The translations under genes were made by a program, and so were the position numbers. Below the pieces are notes generated by a model, which saw only the letters and a program-made list of their open reading frames with translations, did no database searches and was not told the DNA's origin. This document shows, one piece after another, positions 16,777 to 25,953 of a DNA stretch of 35,689 nt. The stretch spans positions 1 through 35,689 of the forward strand of contig JAZTWX010000018.1 of assembly GCA_045636125.1 (NCBI GenBank), given 5' to 3'. Each line of letters opens with the position of its first letter. Position 1 is the stretch's first letter. This stretch comes from HGM04593 sp045636125 (GTDB lineage Bacteria > Bacteroidota > Bacteroidia > Bacteroidales > Bacteroidaceae).

Positions 16777-16857
16777 TATTGAAGGAGATATTTTTTGAGT
16801 AAAATTTCACGAAAAGAGAATTTTGCACATAAAAATATATAAAATTGCGAAAATTTT

Positions 16858-16889
16858 CTTGCTTGATAAATATTATTCCTGTATATTTG
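16858..16889 (+). promoter_or_regulatory. Promoter for the FAS1 lipoprotein gene
   Basis: TATATTTG at 16882-16889 matches the -7 consensus. CTTG at 16858-16861 sits 20 bp upstream, one base off the -33 TTTG. The transcript would have a leader of about 115 nt before the ATG at 17013. The 236-nt gap otherwise holds no gene. Confidence 0.55.
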
Positions 16890-17012
16890 AAACTGATTTG
16901 TACCCCAACGCGAAATGCGAAAAAAGCAAGAAACGCAGCGAGCCGGGAACAAAACACCAAAACACTTATAACCAACAACTTACGGGAATAATAATTAAAA
17001 GTATAACACAAT

Positions 17013-19190
17013 ATGAAAAAAGCAATTTCAATCAAGTTGAAAGCATTGGTGCTTGTTTCACTTACAATTTTAGCAGGCGGCACATTCACCGGCTGCCAGG
17101 ACGAGGTGGACAAAAGCAACCGTTTTACATTTACAGGTGACCTCATCTCCACATATCTGGAGAAGTACCCCACAACATACGGCCACTTTACCAGCATTCT
17201 CAGCAAGGCAAGAATCGGTGCATCGGGCTCGGGTGTAGAGGGAAGCTTGCTTAACACACTCTCAACCTATGGTTCTTACACCTGTATCGCCCCTGTAGAC
17301 GAGGCTGTTGAAGCATTCGTAAACGAGGAGTATCAAAAATACCTCGCAGGCGAGAACACAGGAGTTACATCGAACCTCGTGAGCGACCTATCGGTTGAAA
17401 AATGTACCGAAATTGCACGTAACCATATTATTGAGAGCGAATTCCGCACACTCGATTTCAAGTCGGGTAACCTCCCCGAGGTTACAATGAACCAACGTTG
17501 GGTAGAGGTAACAAGCGCCATTGTAAACGGAACAAGAAAATACTATCTCGAGAATGCCGAAATTCTCACAACCGACATTTTCACAGAGAACGGTACAATA
17601 CACGCCATCAACAAGGTACTCAACCCCTCTAACGACAACGCTGCCGACATTCTCAAAAAAGAAGAATCAATAAGCATCTTCCGCGACGCGCTCGATGCCA
17701 CCAAGCTCGGCAAATTGCTTGAGAAATTCGAAATAGACGAGGAGTACGACGGCGAGCTCAAAGGTCCCAAATTCGGAACTGAGCCCGGCATCCCCGGCTA
17801 CCCCGCAACAAAAAACCAGAAGTTCACCTTGCTCATTGAGCCCAACTCGGTGTATATTAACAAAGGTATCTACAATTTCAACGACCTTGTAGCATTTGCC
17901 GAGAGCAAATACGGCTCAAAGCCTGGTTATGAGGACAAATACAACCACCCCTACAACGCCCTCTTCAAGTTCGTTGCATACCACATCATCGACCGTTCTC
18001 TCGACTTCGTTGAAGGTGGCCCCGGCGGTTGGATTATGGCCGGTTACGACGAGAACGACTTCAAGTCCGAGGTAAATATGAAGACCGACTACGACTGGTC
18101 GGACTATTTCGAGACATACCTCCCCTACAGCAACTGGACATTCAGCGACAGCGAGGTAATGGATATAAACAACAACGGAAACATTCCCGAGGGTTGTATG
18201 ATAAAGGTTACACGTCCCTACACAAACTCCGACTACAGAACAAACATTGTAATCAACTACTGCAACACACAGCCCAGTGCAGAAATGCTTGATCACACAA
18301 ACATTATAGTATACCGTCAGTCCGATGCCAGCAAAATCGACCCCAGCCTCACAGGCCTCGAGCCTTTGAAACCCAAGAATGCGACCATCCACTTCATCGA
18401 CAAGATTTTGGTTTACAATGAGGAAGAGATGAAAACCAACATTCTGAAAGAGCGTATGCGCTGGGATGTAATCTCTTGTTTCCCCGAGCTTACCAACAAC
18501 CTCGTACGCTGGAACAAGACAGCAACCCCCACTTGTACATATATTCCTTCGGGCGGCGACAACACAGCCAACGAAAGACAGTACAGCAAACGTCTCAAGG
18601 TGTTCAACAGCAACTCACGCGTGTACTATCTGCGTCCCCACGCATACGGCGGCGGTTACCCCAACTACCAGGGCGACGAATTGCTCATCGACGGCAAATA
18701 CGACGTACAGTACCGTTTGCCCCACGTTCCCGAGGGCACATACGAAATCCGCATAGGATTCTCACTCTCAAACGCGCGTGGTGTGTGCCAGTTCTTCATT
18801 ATCAACGGTAAGAAACAGGAGATTTGCGACATCCCCGTAGATATGCGTAACACCACAGCCAATATGGCAAAACTCGGTTGGTTCGACGATTCTGAAATGT
18901 CAGAGAAAGAGATTTCAGACCAGGAGAAAGCTATGCGCAACCGTAAATATATGATGGCGCCCGCAAGCATCTACTTGAACGAAAATACAAGAATGCGCGA
19001 CAATAACCTCGCAATGCGCCGAATCATTGGTCAGTACCATTTGATTCCCAACAAAGAAGGTTACAACATCCGTTTCAAGAACGTAACCGAAAACTCAGTG
19101 GGCGAGAACGAGCAGTTCAACCAAGACTACTTGGAAATTGTTCCGAAGATTATTTACAACAACCCCACTGTTCCCGAGGACAGAAACTAA
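17013..19190 (+). CDS. Fasciclin (FAS1) domain lipoprotein
   Basis: A 725-residue surface or periplasmic lipoprotein. The N-terminus has a hydrophobic signal and the lipobox TFTGC, with lipidated Cys at 28. Residues about 40-215 form one FAS1 domain (YTCIAPVDEAVEAF, then NGTIHAINKVL at its end) and about 220-470 a second, larger one (FTLLIEPNSVY, NATIHFIDKILV). The remaining 250 residues, with YDVQYRLPHVPEGTYEIRIGF, look like a beta-sandwich carbohydrate-binding-type domain. In Bacteroidota such proteins usually stand near SusC/SusD pairs, but none is present here. FAS1 domains mediate adhesion. It ends in a strong hairpin. Confidence 0.85.
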   Translation: MKKAISIKLKALVLVSLTILAGGTFTGCQDEVDKSNRFTFTGDLISTYLEKYPTTYGHFTSILSKARIGASGSGVEGSLLNTLSTYGSYTCIAPVDEAVEAFVNEEYQKYLAGENTGVTSNLVSDLSVEKCTEIARNHIIESEFRTLDFKSGNLPEVTMNQRWVEVTSAIVNGTRKYYLENAEILTTDIFTENGTIHAINKVLNPSNDNAADILKKEESISIFRDALDATKLGKLLEKFEIDEEYDGELKGPKFGTEPGIPGYPATKNQKFTLLIEPNSVYINKGIYNFNDLVAFAESKYGSKPGYEDKYNHPYNALFKFVAYHIIDRSLDFVEGGPGGWIMAGYDENDFKSEVNMKTDYDWSDYFETYLPYSNWTFSDSEVMDINNNGNIPEGCMIKVTRPYTNSDYRTNIVINYCNTQPSAEMLDHTNIIVYRQSDASKIDPSLTGLEPLKPKNATIHFIDKILVYNEEEMKTNILKERMRWDVISCFPELTNNLVRWNKTATPTCTYIPSGGDNTANERQYSKRLKVFNSNSRVYYLRPHAYGGGYPNYQGDELLIDGKYDVQYRLPHVPEGTYEIRIGFSLSNARGVCQFFIINGKKQEICDIPVDMRNTTANMAKLGWFDDSEMSEKEISDQEKAMRNRKYMMAPASIYLNENTRMRDNNLAMRRIIGQYHLIPNKEGYNIRFKNVTENSVGENEQFNQDYLEIVPKIIYNNPTVPEDRN

Positions 19191-19200
19191 TGACTCTCAC

Positions 19201-19239
19201 TTAAACGAAACACTTCCCTCGCGGAAGTGTTTCGTTTAA
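19201..19239 (+). terminator. 17-bp perfect hairpin after the FAS1 gene
   Basis: Bases 19201-19217 pair perfectly with 19223-19239 around a 5-nt loop. It starts 10 nt after the FAS1 stop and ends 44 nt before nadE. There is no long T-tract beyond the stem, whose right arm ends GTTTCGTTTAA. Confidence 0.75.
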
Positions 19240-19283
19240 TACCCCATATCAAGCCAACCCGCATTATAACAACCTTAAAAAAT

Positions 19284-21185
19284 ATGAAACACGGATTCGT
19301 AAAGATAGCTGCAGCCACCCCGCTCACAGCAGTTGCCAACTGCAAACAGAATGCGCAAGAAATTGTATCAATTATTAATAAGGTAAAAGCAGAAGGTGCT
19401 GAAATTGTATTGTTTCCCGAACTGTGCATAACATCGTGCAGTTGCGGCGACCTATATTACAACGCCCAGCTACAGCAAGAGTGCGAGAAGGCTCTGCAGG
19501 AAATACTCACCGCCAGCGAGGACAGTGAAAGCATTATAGTGGTTGGCGCGCCAGTGCCTGTTGCTGGCAACATATACAACTGCGCAATTGCATTGTACAA
19601 AGGCAAAATAGCAGGCATCACAGCCAAGAACCACCCCACAGCAAAGGAACGCCGTTGGTTCTCACCGGTAGCCACATTGCCCACCGGCGCCACTGTAACA
19701 ATATGCGGGCAGGAAGCAAAAATAGCAGCTACCCTGCTGTTCACCACCCCACAATACACAATGGGAATTGAAATAGGCAGCGATGCTACAGCGCCCATTG
19801 CACCCGCCGCAGCCCTTTCATTGGGCGGCGCCGAAATCATTGCCAACATTGCAGCTACAAGCGAGAACGCCGGGCACCACGAGCAGAACAAGCAGGCAAT
19901 GGCACAACAGAGCCGCCGTTGCATCTGCACATATGCCCACACAAATGCCGGCTACGGAGAATCTACCGCAACAGGAACATTTGCGGGTTACAACGCAGTG
20001 TGGGAGAAAGGTTCTCTGCTTGCCGAAAGCACCCGCTTTGAGACAGACTCACACTACACAATAACCGAAGTGGATGTAGAAAAGCTGCGCAAGGAACGCC
20101 GCCAAAGCACCCTGTTCACCGGCTGTTGTTGCAAAACAATAGAAAACATTGAGATTGCGCAGCAAGCTATCGACAGCAAGCTCACACGCACCTTCAACCC
20201 CACACCCTTTATACCCAGTGAAAAGGAGAGCAACGCCCGTTTCGAGGAGATATTTATGATTCAGTCGATGGCGCTCGCTAAACGCATTGAACACACACGC
20301 TCAAAAAGCTGCGTTATAGGAATATCGGGAGGCCTCGACTCCACCCTTGCACTGCTTGTCACAGCAAAGGCATGCGACATTCTTGGCAAGCCCCACAGCG
20401 ACATAATAACAATAACAATGCCTGGTTTCGGCACCAGCAACCGCACATACAACAACGCCTGGACACTGATGAAAAACCTCGGCACAACCATTCGTGAAAT
20501 ATCGATTGCAGCGGCCTGTACCCAGCACTTTGCCGATATTGAGCACGATGCCGGCAAACACGATATAACCTTTGAGAATGCACAGGCACGCGAGCGCACA
20601 CAAATACTTATGGACGTTGCCAACCAATGCTCGGGCATCGTAATAGGCACAGGCGACCTTTCGGAGCTTGCGCTCGGCTGGGCAACCTACAACGGCGACC
20701 ATATGAGTATGTACGGAGTAAACGCATCGGTGCCCAAGACACTTATGCAACACCTTGTGCGTTGGGCGGCAAACAACAGCGTAAGCAGCGAGGTACGCAC
20801 TACCCTGCTCGACATTGTCGACACCCCCATATCGCCCGAGCTTACTCCGGCCGACGAACAAGGCAACATAAAGCAAAAGACCGAGGACCTTGTAGGCCCC
20901 TATGAGCTGCACGACTTCTTCATCTACAACCACGTGCGCTACGGCTTTTCGCCCGCCAAAATTTATCTTATGGCACAAAATGCCTTTGCAGGGACATACG
21001 ACAACGCAACAATAAAAAAATGGCTCACAACCTTCTACCGCCGTTTCTTCACACAGCAGTTCAAGCGCAGTTGTATGCCCGACGGCCCCAAAGTGGGCAG
21101 CTGCAACCTGTCGACACATGAGGGTTGGCAAATGCCGTCCGACACCGCCTTCGAAGCCTGGACAGCAGCTTGCGAGCAACTGTAA
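19284..21185 (+). CDS. nadE: NAD+ synthetase with inactive-looking glutaminase domain
   Basis: A 633-residue NadE of the long, glutamine-dependent form. The start at 19284 gives MKHGFVKIAAATP, as in Bacteroidota. The N-terminal nitrilase-type domain keeps the Glu (E46, FPELC) and Lys (K115, AKNHP) of its E-K-C triad. But the nucleophile position, usually in GIEICED, reads GIEIGSD, so the Cys is Gly165. The C-terminal synthetase looks intact: SGGLDST PP-loop, FGTSNRTYNNA, GTGDLSELALGWATYNGDHMSMYGVNASVPKTL. It makes NAD from deamido-NAD. I infer it uses free ammonia or ammonia from another source rather than hydrolysing glutamine. Confidence 0.95.
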   Translation: MKHGFVKIAAATPLTAVANCKQNAQEIVSIINKVKAEGAEIVLFPELCITSCSCGDLYYNAQLQQECEKALQEILTASEDSESIIVVGAPVPVAGNIYNCAIALYKGKIAGITAKNHPTAKERRWFSPVATLPTGATVTICGQEAKIAATLLFTTPQYTMGIEIGSDATAPIAPAAALSLGGAEIIANIAATSENAGHHEQNKQAMAQQSRRCICTYAHTNAGYGESTATGTFAGYNAVWEKGSLLAESTRFETDSHYTITEVDVEKLRKERRQSTLFTGCCCKTIENIEIAQQAIDSKLTRTFNPTPFIPSEKESNARFEEIFMIQSMALAKRIEHTRSKSCVIGISGGLDSTLALLVTAKACDILGKPHSDIITITMPGFGTSNRTYNNAWTLMKNLGTTIREISIAAACTQHFADIEHDAGKHDITFENAQARERTQILMDVANQCSGIVIGTGDLSELALGWATYNGDHMSMYGVNASVPKTLMQHLVRWAANNSVSSEVRTTLLDIVDTPISPELTPADEQGNIKQKTEDLVGPYELHDFFIYNHVRYGFSPAKIYLMAQNAFAGTYDNATIKKWLTTFYRRFFTQQFKRSCMPDGPKVGSCNLSTHEGWQMPSDTAFEAWTAACEQL

Positions 21186-21201
21186 AATCCAAAATAACAA
21201 C

Positions 21202-21243
21202 AAAAAATACAGCGCACTTTCAAAGGTGCGCTGTATTTTTTTT
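21202..21243 (+). terminator. Intrinsic terminator of nadE
   Basis: AATACAGCGCAC pairs with GTGCGCTGTATT around an 8-nt loop, followed by a run of eight T. It lies 17 nt past the nadE stop. Confidence 0.9.
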
Positions 21244-21254
21244 GCCCGCAACAC

Positions 21255-21313
21255 GCCATTTTGTCACCACGTACGCCAAAATGTCACACAAAACAAACAT
21301 GGCTCAATATTTG
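21255..21313 (+). promoter_or_regulatory. clpB control region: two direct repeats and a -7 element
   Basis: GCCATTTTGTCAC (21255-21267) and GCCAAAATGTCAC (21275-21287) are two copies of a 13-base motif, 10 of 13 identical, set exactly 20 bp apart, or about two helix turns. AATATTTG at 21306-21313 is one base from the -7 consensus, and the second repeat overlaps where its -33 box should be. This suits a regulator binding site governing a heat-shock gene. The regulator is not known to me. Confidence 0.5.
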
Positions 21314-21378
21314 TTCATACATTTTTGAAAGAGAGATAAAAAATACAAAACATTAACCCATTAACAGTTTCTTAAATT

Positions 21379-23970
21379 ATGAACTTCAACAAATTTACAA
21401 TCAAAGCCCAAGAGGCAATTCAAGAGGCTGTAAACAGAGTACAGTCGCTCGGCCAGCAAGCTATTGAACCCGCGCACATTATGAGCGGGCTATTCAAAAG
21501 CGGAGAACAGATAATCCCCTTCCTGCTTCAGAAGGCAGGCCTTAACCCGCAACAAATAAAAAACGAAACAGAAAAAGCCGAAGCAGGCTACCCGCGTGTG
21601 CAGGGCGGTGAACCCTATTTCAGCCGTCAGAGCAACGAGATATTACAGAAAGCCGAAGAGAACGCAAAGAAATTCGGTGACGAATTCACATCAATCGAGC
21701 CCATCTTCCTTGCAATACTGCAAACCGACAACCCCATAGGCCGCACACTGAAAGAGGCCGGAGCAACAATACAGAATATAGAAAAAGCAATTATGGAATT
21801 ACGCAAAGGCGAGAAAGTAACTTCACAAACAGCCGAGGAGAGCTACCAGGCATTGAGCAAATATGCAATAAACCTTAACGAAGCTGCAAAAAACGGCAAG
21901 CTCGACCCCGTCATCGGCCGAGACGACGAAATACGCCGCATACTGCAAATCCTCAGCCGTCGCACAAAGAACAACCCCATACTCATTGGCGAGCCCGGTA
22001 CCGGAAAGACCGCCATCGTTGAAGGACTCGCCCACCGCATAATACGCGGCGATGTTCCCGAGGGATTACGCAACAAAGAGATATACTCGCTCGATATGGG
22101 CGCACTTGTTGCCGGTGCAAAATACAAAGGAGAGTTCGAGGAGCGTTTGAAATCGGTAATCAACGAGGTAACAAAAGCCGACGGCGCAATAATCCTCTTC
22201 ATCGACGAGATACACACCCTTGTTGGCGCCGGAAAAGGCGAAGGAGCGATGGACGCAGCTAACATTCTCAAGCCAGCCCTTGCCCGTGGCGAGCTACGCT
22301 CAATCGGCGCCACCACCCTCGACGAGTATCAGAAATATTTCGAAAAGGACAAGGCACTTGAACGCCGTTTCCAGAGCGTGACAGTAACCGAGCCCGACAA
22401 GATGAGCACTATCTCCATTCTTCGCGGCCTAAAGGAGCGTTACGAAAGCCACCACAAGGTGCGCATACAGGACGACGCAATTATTGCAGCCGTGACACTG
22501 AGCGACCGCTACATAACCGAGCGCTTCCTCCCCGACAAAGCCATCGACCTCATAGATGAGGCAGCAGCAAAGCTACGTATGGAACGCGACTCACTCCCCG
22601 AGGAACTCGACGAGATTGAACGCCACATAAAACAGCTCGAGATTGAGCGCGAGGCCATAAAGCGAGAAAAGGACGAGACCAAGCTGGCGCAGTTAAAGGA
22701 GGCAATAGCAACCCTCAAGGAACAGGAGCAGAGCAAACGCGCTAAATGGCAACACGAAAAAGAGCTTGCCGACCGCATTCAGACAGCAAAACACGAAATT
22801 GAGCAGCTGAAATTCGAAGCCGACAAGGCCGAACGTGAAGGCGACTACGGACGTGTGGCCGAAATTCGCTACGGCAAGATAAAAGCCTTGAACGATGAAA
22901 TTGCAGATACCCAGCAAAAGCTGCAGGACGCGCAAGGTGGCAACGCAATGATAAAAGAGGAGGTAACATCAGAAGATATTGCCGACATTGTATCGCGATG
23001 GACAGGCATCCCTGTGAGCAAAATGTTGCAAAGCGAGCGCGAAAAGTTGCTCAACCTCGAGGCCGAACTCCACAAGCGCGTCATCGGGCAAGAGGAGGCA
23101 ATAGGCGCAGTGAGCGATGCCATACGCCGCTCACGTGCAGGCCTGCAGGACCCCCGCCGCCCCATCGGTTCGTTCATCCTCCTCGGCACAACAGGAGTTG
23201 GAAAGACCGAGCTTGCAAAAGCCCTTGCTGCTTACCTTTTCAACGACGAGACACTGCTCACCCGAATTGATATGAGCGAATATATGGAAAAATTCTCCGT
23301 GTCACGCCTCATTGGAGCCCCTCCGGGATACATCGGTTACGAAGAGGGTGGCCAGCTGACAGAAGCCGTGCGCCGCAAACCCTACTCGGTGGTACTTTTC
23401 GACGAAATTGAAAAAGCCCACCCCGACGTATTCAACGTTCTGCTGCAGGTGCTCGACGACGGCCACCTTACCGACAACAAAGGGCGCTGTGTCAACTTCA
23501 AGAACACAATTATAATAATGACAAGCAACCTGGGCAGCAGCTACATACAAGAGCAGTTCGAAAAGATAAACAGCAGCAACCGCGAGGCCATTATTGACGA
23601 GACAAAGGAGAAGATTATGGAGCTGCTCAAAAAGAGCATACGCCCCGAATTCCTCAACCGCATCGACGAGACAATAATGTTCACTCCGCTCGACGAGAAT
23701 GAGATTGAGGAGATTGTAAGACTGCAGACAACAGCAGTAGCAGCAATGATGAAAGAGAACGGTGTCACACTCAACATAAGCGAGCAGGCAATTAAACACA
23801 TTGCCGCAGCAGGGTTCGACCCCGAATTCGGTGCGCGCCCAATAAAACGCGCAATACAGCGTCACCTGCTCAACGACCTCTCGAAACAGCTGCTCGCAGG
23901 GGCGATAGACAAGAATTTCCCCATAAACATCGACTCCGACGGCAAGATGCTCACATTCAGCAACAAATAG
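21379..23970 (+). CDS. clpB: ATP-dependent disaggregase ClpB
   Basis: An 863-residue Hsp100 chaperone of normal length. It has the Clp N-domain (1-145), AAA module 1 with Walker A GEPGTGKTA and Walker B ILFIDEIH, the coiled-coil middle domain (about 400-520) that binds DnaK, and AAA module 2 with Walker A GTTGVGKTE and VVLFDEIEKAH. The C-terminal D2-small domain ends FGARPIKRAIQRHLLN. With DnaK/DnaJ/GrpE it pulls proteins out of aggregates. It is transcribed alone, between two terminators, with repeats upstream that may carry heat-shock control. Confidence 0.98.
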   Translation: MNFNKFTIKAQEAIQEAVNRVQSLGQQAIEPAHIMSGLFKSGEQIIPFLLQKAGLNPQQIKNETEKAEAGYPRVQGGEPYFSRQSNEILQKAEENAKKFGDEFTSIEPIFLAILQTDNPIGRTLKEAGATIQNIEKAIMELRKGEKVTSQTAEESYQALSKYAINLNEAAKNGKLDPVIGRDDEIRRILQILSRRTKNNPILIGEPGTGKTAIVEGLAHRIIRGDVPEGLRNKEIYSLDMGALVAGAKYKGEFEERLKSVINEVTKADGAIILFIDEIHTLVGAGKGEGAMDAANILKPALARGELRSIGATTLDEYQKYFEKDKALERRFQSVTVTEPDKMSTISILRGLKERYESHHKVRIQDDAIIAAVTLSDRYITERFLPDKAIDLIDEAAAKLRMERDSLPEELDEIERHIKQLEIEREAIKREKDETKLAQLKEAIATLKEQEQSKRAKWQHEKELADRIQTAKHEIEQLKFEADKAEREGDYGRVAEIRYGKIKALNDEIADTQQKLQDAQGGNAMIKEEVTSEDIADIVSRWTGIPVSKMLQSEREKLLNLEAELHKRVIGQEEAIGAVSDAIRRSRAGLQDPRRPIGSFILLGTTGVGKTELAKALAAYLFNDETLLTRIDMSEYMEKFSVSRLIGAPPGYIGYEEGGQLTEAVRRKPYSVVLFDEIEKAHPDVFNVLLQVLDDGHLTDNKGRCVNFKNTIIIMTSNLGSSYIQEQFEKINSSNREAIIDETKEKIMELLKKSIRPEFLNRIDETIMFTPLDENEIEEIVRLQTTAVAAMMKENGVTLNISEQAIKHIAAAGFDPEFGARPIKRAIQRHLLNDLSKQLLAGAIDKNFPINIDSDGKMLTFSNK

Positions 23971-23973
23971 CCA

Positions 23974-24020
23974 ATAGACAACAAAAAATCCTCTCGCAAG
24001 AGAGGATTTTTGTTGTCTAT
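23974..24020. terminator. Two-way terminator between clpB and the DUF4923 gene
   Basis: Bases 23974-23995 pair with 24000-24020 around a GCAA loop with one bulged A. Core TCCTCTC/GAGAGGA is flanked by A and T runs on both sides. It sits between convergent genes, 4 nt past the clpB stop. Confidence 0.92.
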
Positions 24021-24038
24021 ATCAAAGCAAACAGCTAT

Positions 24039-24857
24039 TTACTTTTTAAGTTTAAGGCCAAGCAACATACCTGTATAGTTGTCGAGCAAAGAGCTTATTG
24101 TCGACAATGTAGAGGTGCTTGCAGCCACTGTGGTTGCAGCAGCAGAAGCCTGCTGTGCCGAACCAAGCAAAGAGCTCAAGTTACCCGAATTTGAAGAAGC
24201 AAGCGAAGTAACCTTCTTTGTAAGTTCCAGAAGCTTGCCTGCATCAAATACAAGGTTCAAATCGGACAGATTATATGATACATTAGCAGTCATACTCAAA
24301 TAGTTATAGAAAACAAAGTCAATGGTCTTTGCATCTGCATTGAGCTGATATGTACCGGTAACCTCACGTCCATTCACTGCAAAAGCACAGGTATTATCCT
24401 TGTTGAAAGTAAAAGTGCAAGAACCGGGAGCAACGCCCACCTTTGCAAGGTAACCGTCTACTTTCTCCTCAATTTTGCCGGCAGCAACACTACCGCCAAT
24501 GTTTGCAAGCGCTTCGTTGCTCTCGAGCACGCAAGAGATACCATTATAGTTCCATTTACCAAGAATCGACTCCTGTGAAAGGGGAACACACTCGGCAATG
24601 AGGTCACCAAGCACATTCTTGAGTGCCGACGAAACATCGCCCGACAAGAGTGAGCCTGCTGCGCTCGACGAAATTGCAGATGCTGCCGAAGACAAAGCCG
24701 ATGTTGTTGTTGCTGCCTTTGTTGTATCCTTTGCCACTGTTTCAGTTGTTGTTGACGACGAAACAGCCGATTTCAATTTGTTCAACAAATTGCCGAACTG
24801 CGCCTGAGCGTTCATTGTAAGCGCAAAAAGCGCTACCACCATAAAAATCTTCTTCAT
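24039..24857 (-). CDS. DUF4923 exported lipocalin-like protein
   Basis: A 272-residue protein. The start at 24857 gives MKKIFMVVALFALTMNAQAQF, a signal peptide. A Ser/Thr/Ala-rich linker covers about 30-85. The main domain (about 90-235) has WNYNGISCVLESNEALANIGGS, a glycine-rich CTFTFNKDNTCAF strand and DFVFYNYLSMTANVSYNLSDLNLVFD, as in the DUF4923 family of Bacteroidales. A second low-complexity Ser/Ala stretch precedes the C-terminus. Function unknown. It follows the DUF5606 gene with one base between stop and start. Confidence 0.85.
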   Translation of the reverse strand: MKKIFMVVALFALTMNAQAQFGNLLNKLKSAVSSSTTTETVAKDTTKAATTTSALSSAASAISSSAAGSLLSGDVSSALKNVLGDLIAECVPLSQESILGKWNYNGISCVLESNEALANIGGSVAAGKIEEKVDGYLAKVGVAPGSCTFTFNKDNTCAFAVNGREVTGTYQLNADAKTIDFVFYNYLSMTANVSYNLSDLNLVFDAGKLLELTKKVTSLASSNSGNLSSLLGSAQQASAAATTVAASTSTLSTISSLLDNYTGMLLGLKLKK

Positions 24858-24858
24858 A

Positions 24859-25275
24859 TTACTCAGCTGCGCCCTCCTCGGCAGGTTCCTCAAAGTTTGT
24901 CACTCCGTTTGCAACAAGAATATTGTACCAAGCGTACATTTTCTTAATGTGTGTAAGGTATACACGCTCACGGTCGTAGTCGGGCATAATGCCTTCGAAA
25001 TAAGCTACAAGCTCTTCGGGTGTAGAGAGCTTGAGGTCGAAAGGCAACACTGCATTCTCCTTCTCAAAGATTCTGCGGAACACCTCACGCAAAGGAATCT
25101 CCTCTGTATCGGTGTATATTGCAATATCATCAAGCATCACCACCTTGTCGCTGTTGTACACAGGCATACGTTTTTTGGTGGCATCGACCATCTCAACTAC
25201 AAACATATTGCGTCCGCTCGACAGCAGACGATAAAGACCGGGCTTGCCGGTAATTGTCATAATTCTCTCAAACAT
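24859..25275 (-). CDS. DUF5606 domain protein
   Basis: A 138-residue cytoplasmic protein with the family opening MFERIMTITGKPGLYRLLSSGRN, a strand-rich first half (MFVVEMVDATKKRMPVY), and the conserved helix LREVFRRIFEKE. The end is acidic (EEPAEEGAAE). It is conserved in Bacteroidota without a known function. A promoter is visible directly upstream, so it and the DUF4923 gene may be expressed apart from the coaE group. Confidence 0.88.
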   Translation of the reverse strand: MFERIMTITGKPGLYRLLSSGRNMFVVEMVDATKKRMPVYNSDKVVMLDDIAIYTDTEEIPLREVFRRIFEKENAVLPFDLKLSTPEELVAYFEGIMPDYDRERVYLTHIKKMYAWYNILVANGVTNFEEPAEEGAAE

Positions 25276-25308
25276 ATTCTTTTTCTTTAATTATTCAATT
25301 AACGGCCA

Positions 25309-25339
25309 CGAAGATATAAATTCGTCCTCTTATGGCCAA
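25309..25339 (-). promoter_or_regulatory. Promoter for DUF5606-DUF4923
   Basis: On the minus strand TTGG (25339-25336) is followed after 19 bp by TATCTTCG (25316-25309), close to the TTTG/TAnnTTTG pattern. It lies in the 81-nt gap after coaE and ends 33 nt before the DUF5606 ATG. Confidence 0.5.
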
Positions 25340-25356
25340 TATTTTAACATCTGTTA

Positions 25357-25953
25357 TTATTTTGCACTACGCAACTCCTCCAACAACTCTCCAAGCGCAG
25401 GCAGCACGGGAGTGCTGCCATCGTTACGCAGCGAATAGTCGGAAAGGATGAGAAGTTCGTCGGCCGACATCTGGTTCTGCAGACGATTCTCCACCTGCCT
25501 GCGCGACATTCCTCGCGACTCCATCACTCGTTTTATCGAGGTCTCCTCGTCGGCCCACACCACAAGCACCTTGTCCACGGTGTCAATCATCCCCGACTCG
25601 TAGAGTATTGCACTCTCCACAGCCACTATATCGCAGCTTGCAGCCGAGGCCCAACATTCAAAATCCTCTTTTACGCGAGGGTGAACAAGGGCGTTTACAC
25701 GCTGCACGTTCACAGGGTCGGTAAACAGGCGGGCCGCCAGCCACTCACGGTTAAGCGAGCCGTCGCTGCAGTAACATTCGCTGCCGAACATACGCAAAAG
25801 CCCCTCCTTTATAACCTTATCGCTGTGCATAAGCGCTTTTGCACGGCTGTCACAATCGTACACGGGAACACCCATAATGGCAAGCATACGCGAAACGACC
25901 GACTTTCCGCTACCGATATTGCCTGTTATAGCCAACCTCAACGCCTTTTTCAT
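25357..25953 (-). CDS. coaE: Dephospho-CoA kinase
   Basis: A 198-residue P-loop kinase with GNIGSGKS at residues 11-18, the substrate-binding DCDSRAK segment, HPRVKEDFE, and ESAILYESGM as in CoaE. It phosphorylates dephospho-CoA at the 3' hydroxyl, the last step of coenzyme A synthesis. Its ATG overlaps the stop of the YbbR gene by 4 nt (ATGA), so the two are translationally coupled. Confidence 0.95.
   Translation of the reverse strand: MKKALRLAITGNIGSGKSVVSRMLAIMGVPVYDCDSRAKALMHSDKVIKEGLLRMFGSECYCSDGSLNREWLAARLFTDPVNVQRVNALVHPRVKEDFECWASAASCDIVAVESAILYESGMIDTVDKVLVVWADEETSIKRVMESRGMSRRQVENRLQNQMSADELLILSDYSLRNDGSTPVLPALGELLEELRSAK

Noticed and set aside
16146..17257. Minus-strand open frames over the DUF486 gene and its downstream gap
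   Set aside because: They cover recognised + strand genes and promoter DNA and show no family pattern.
20301..21254. 317-codon open frame on the - strand
   Set aside because: It lies opposite the intact synthetase half of nadE and crosses the nadE terminator; the product is Cys/Val-rich without motifs.
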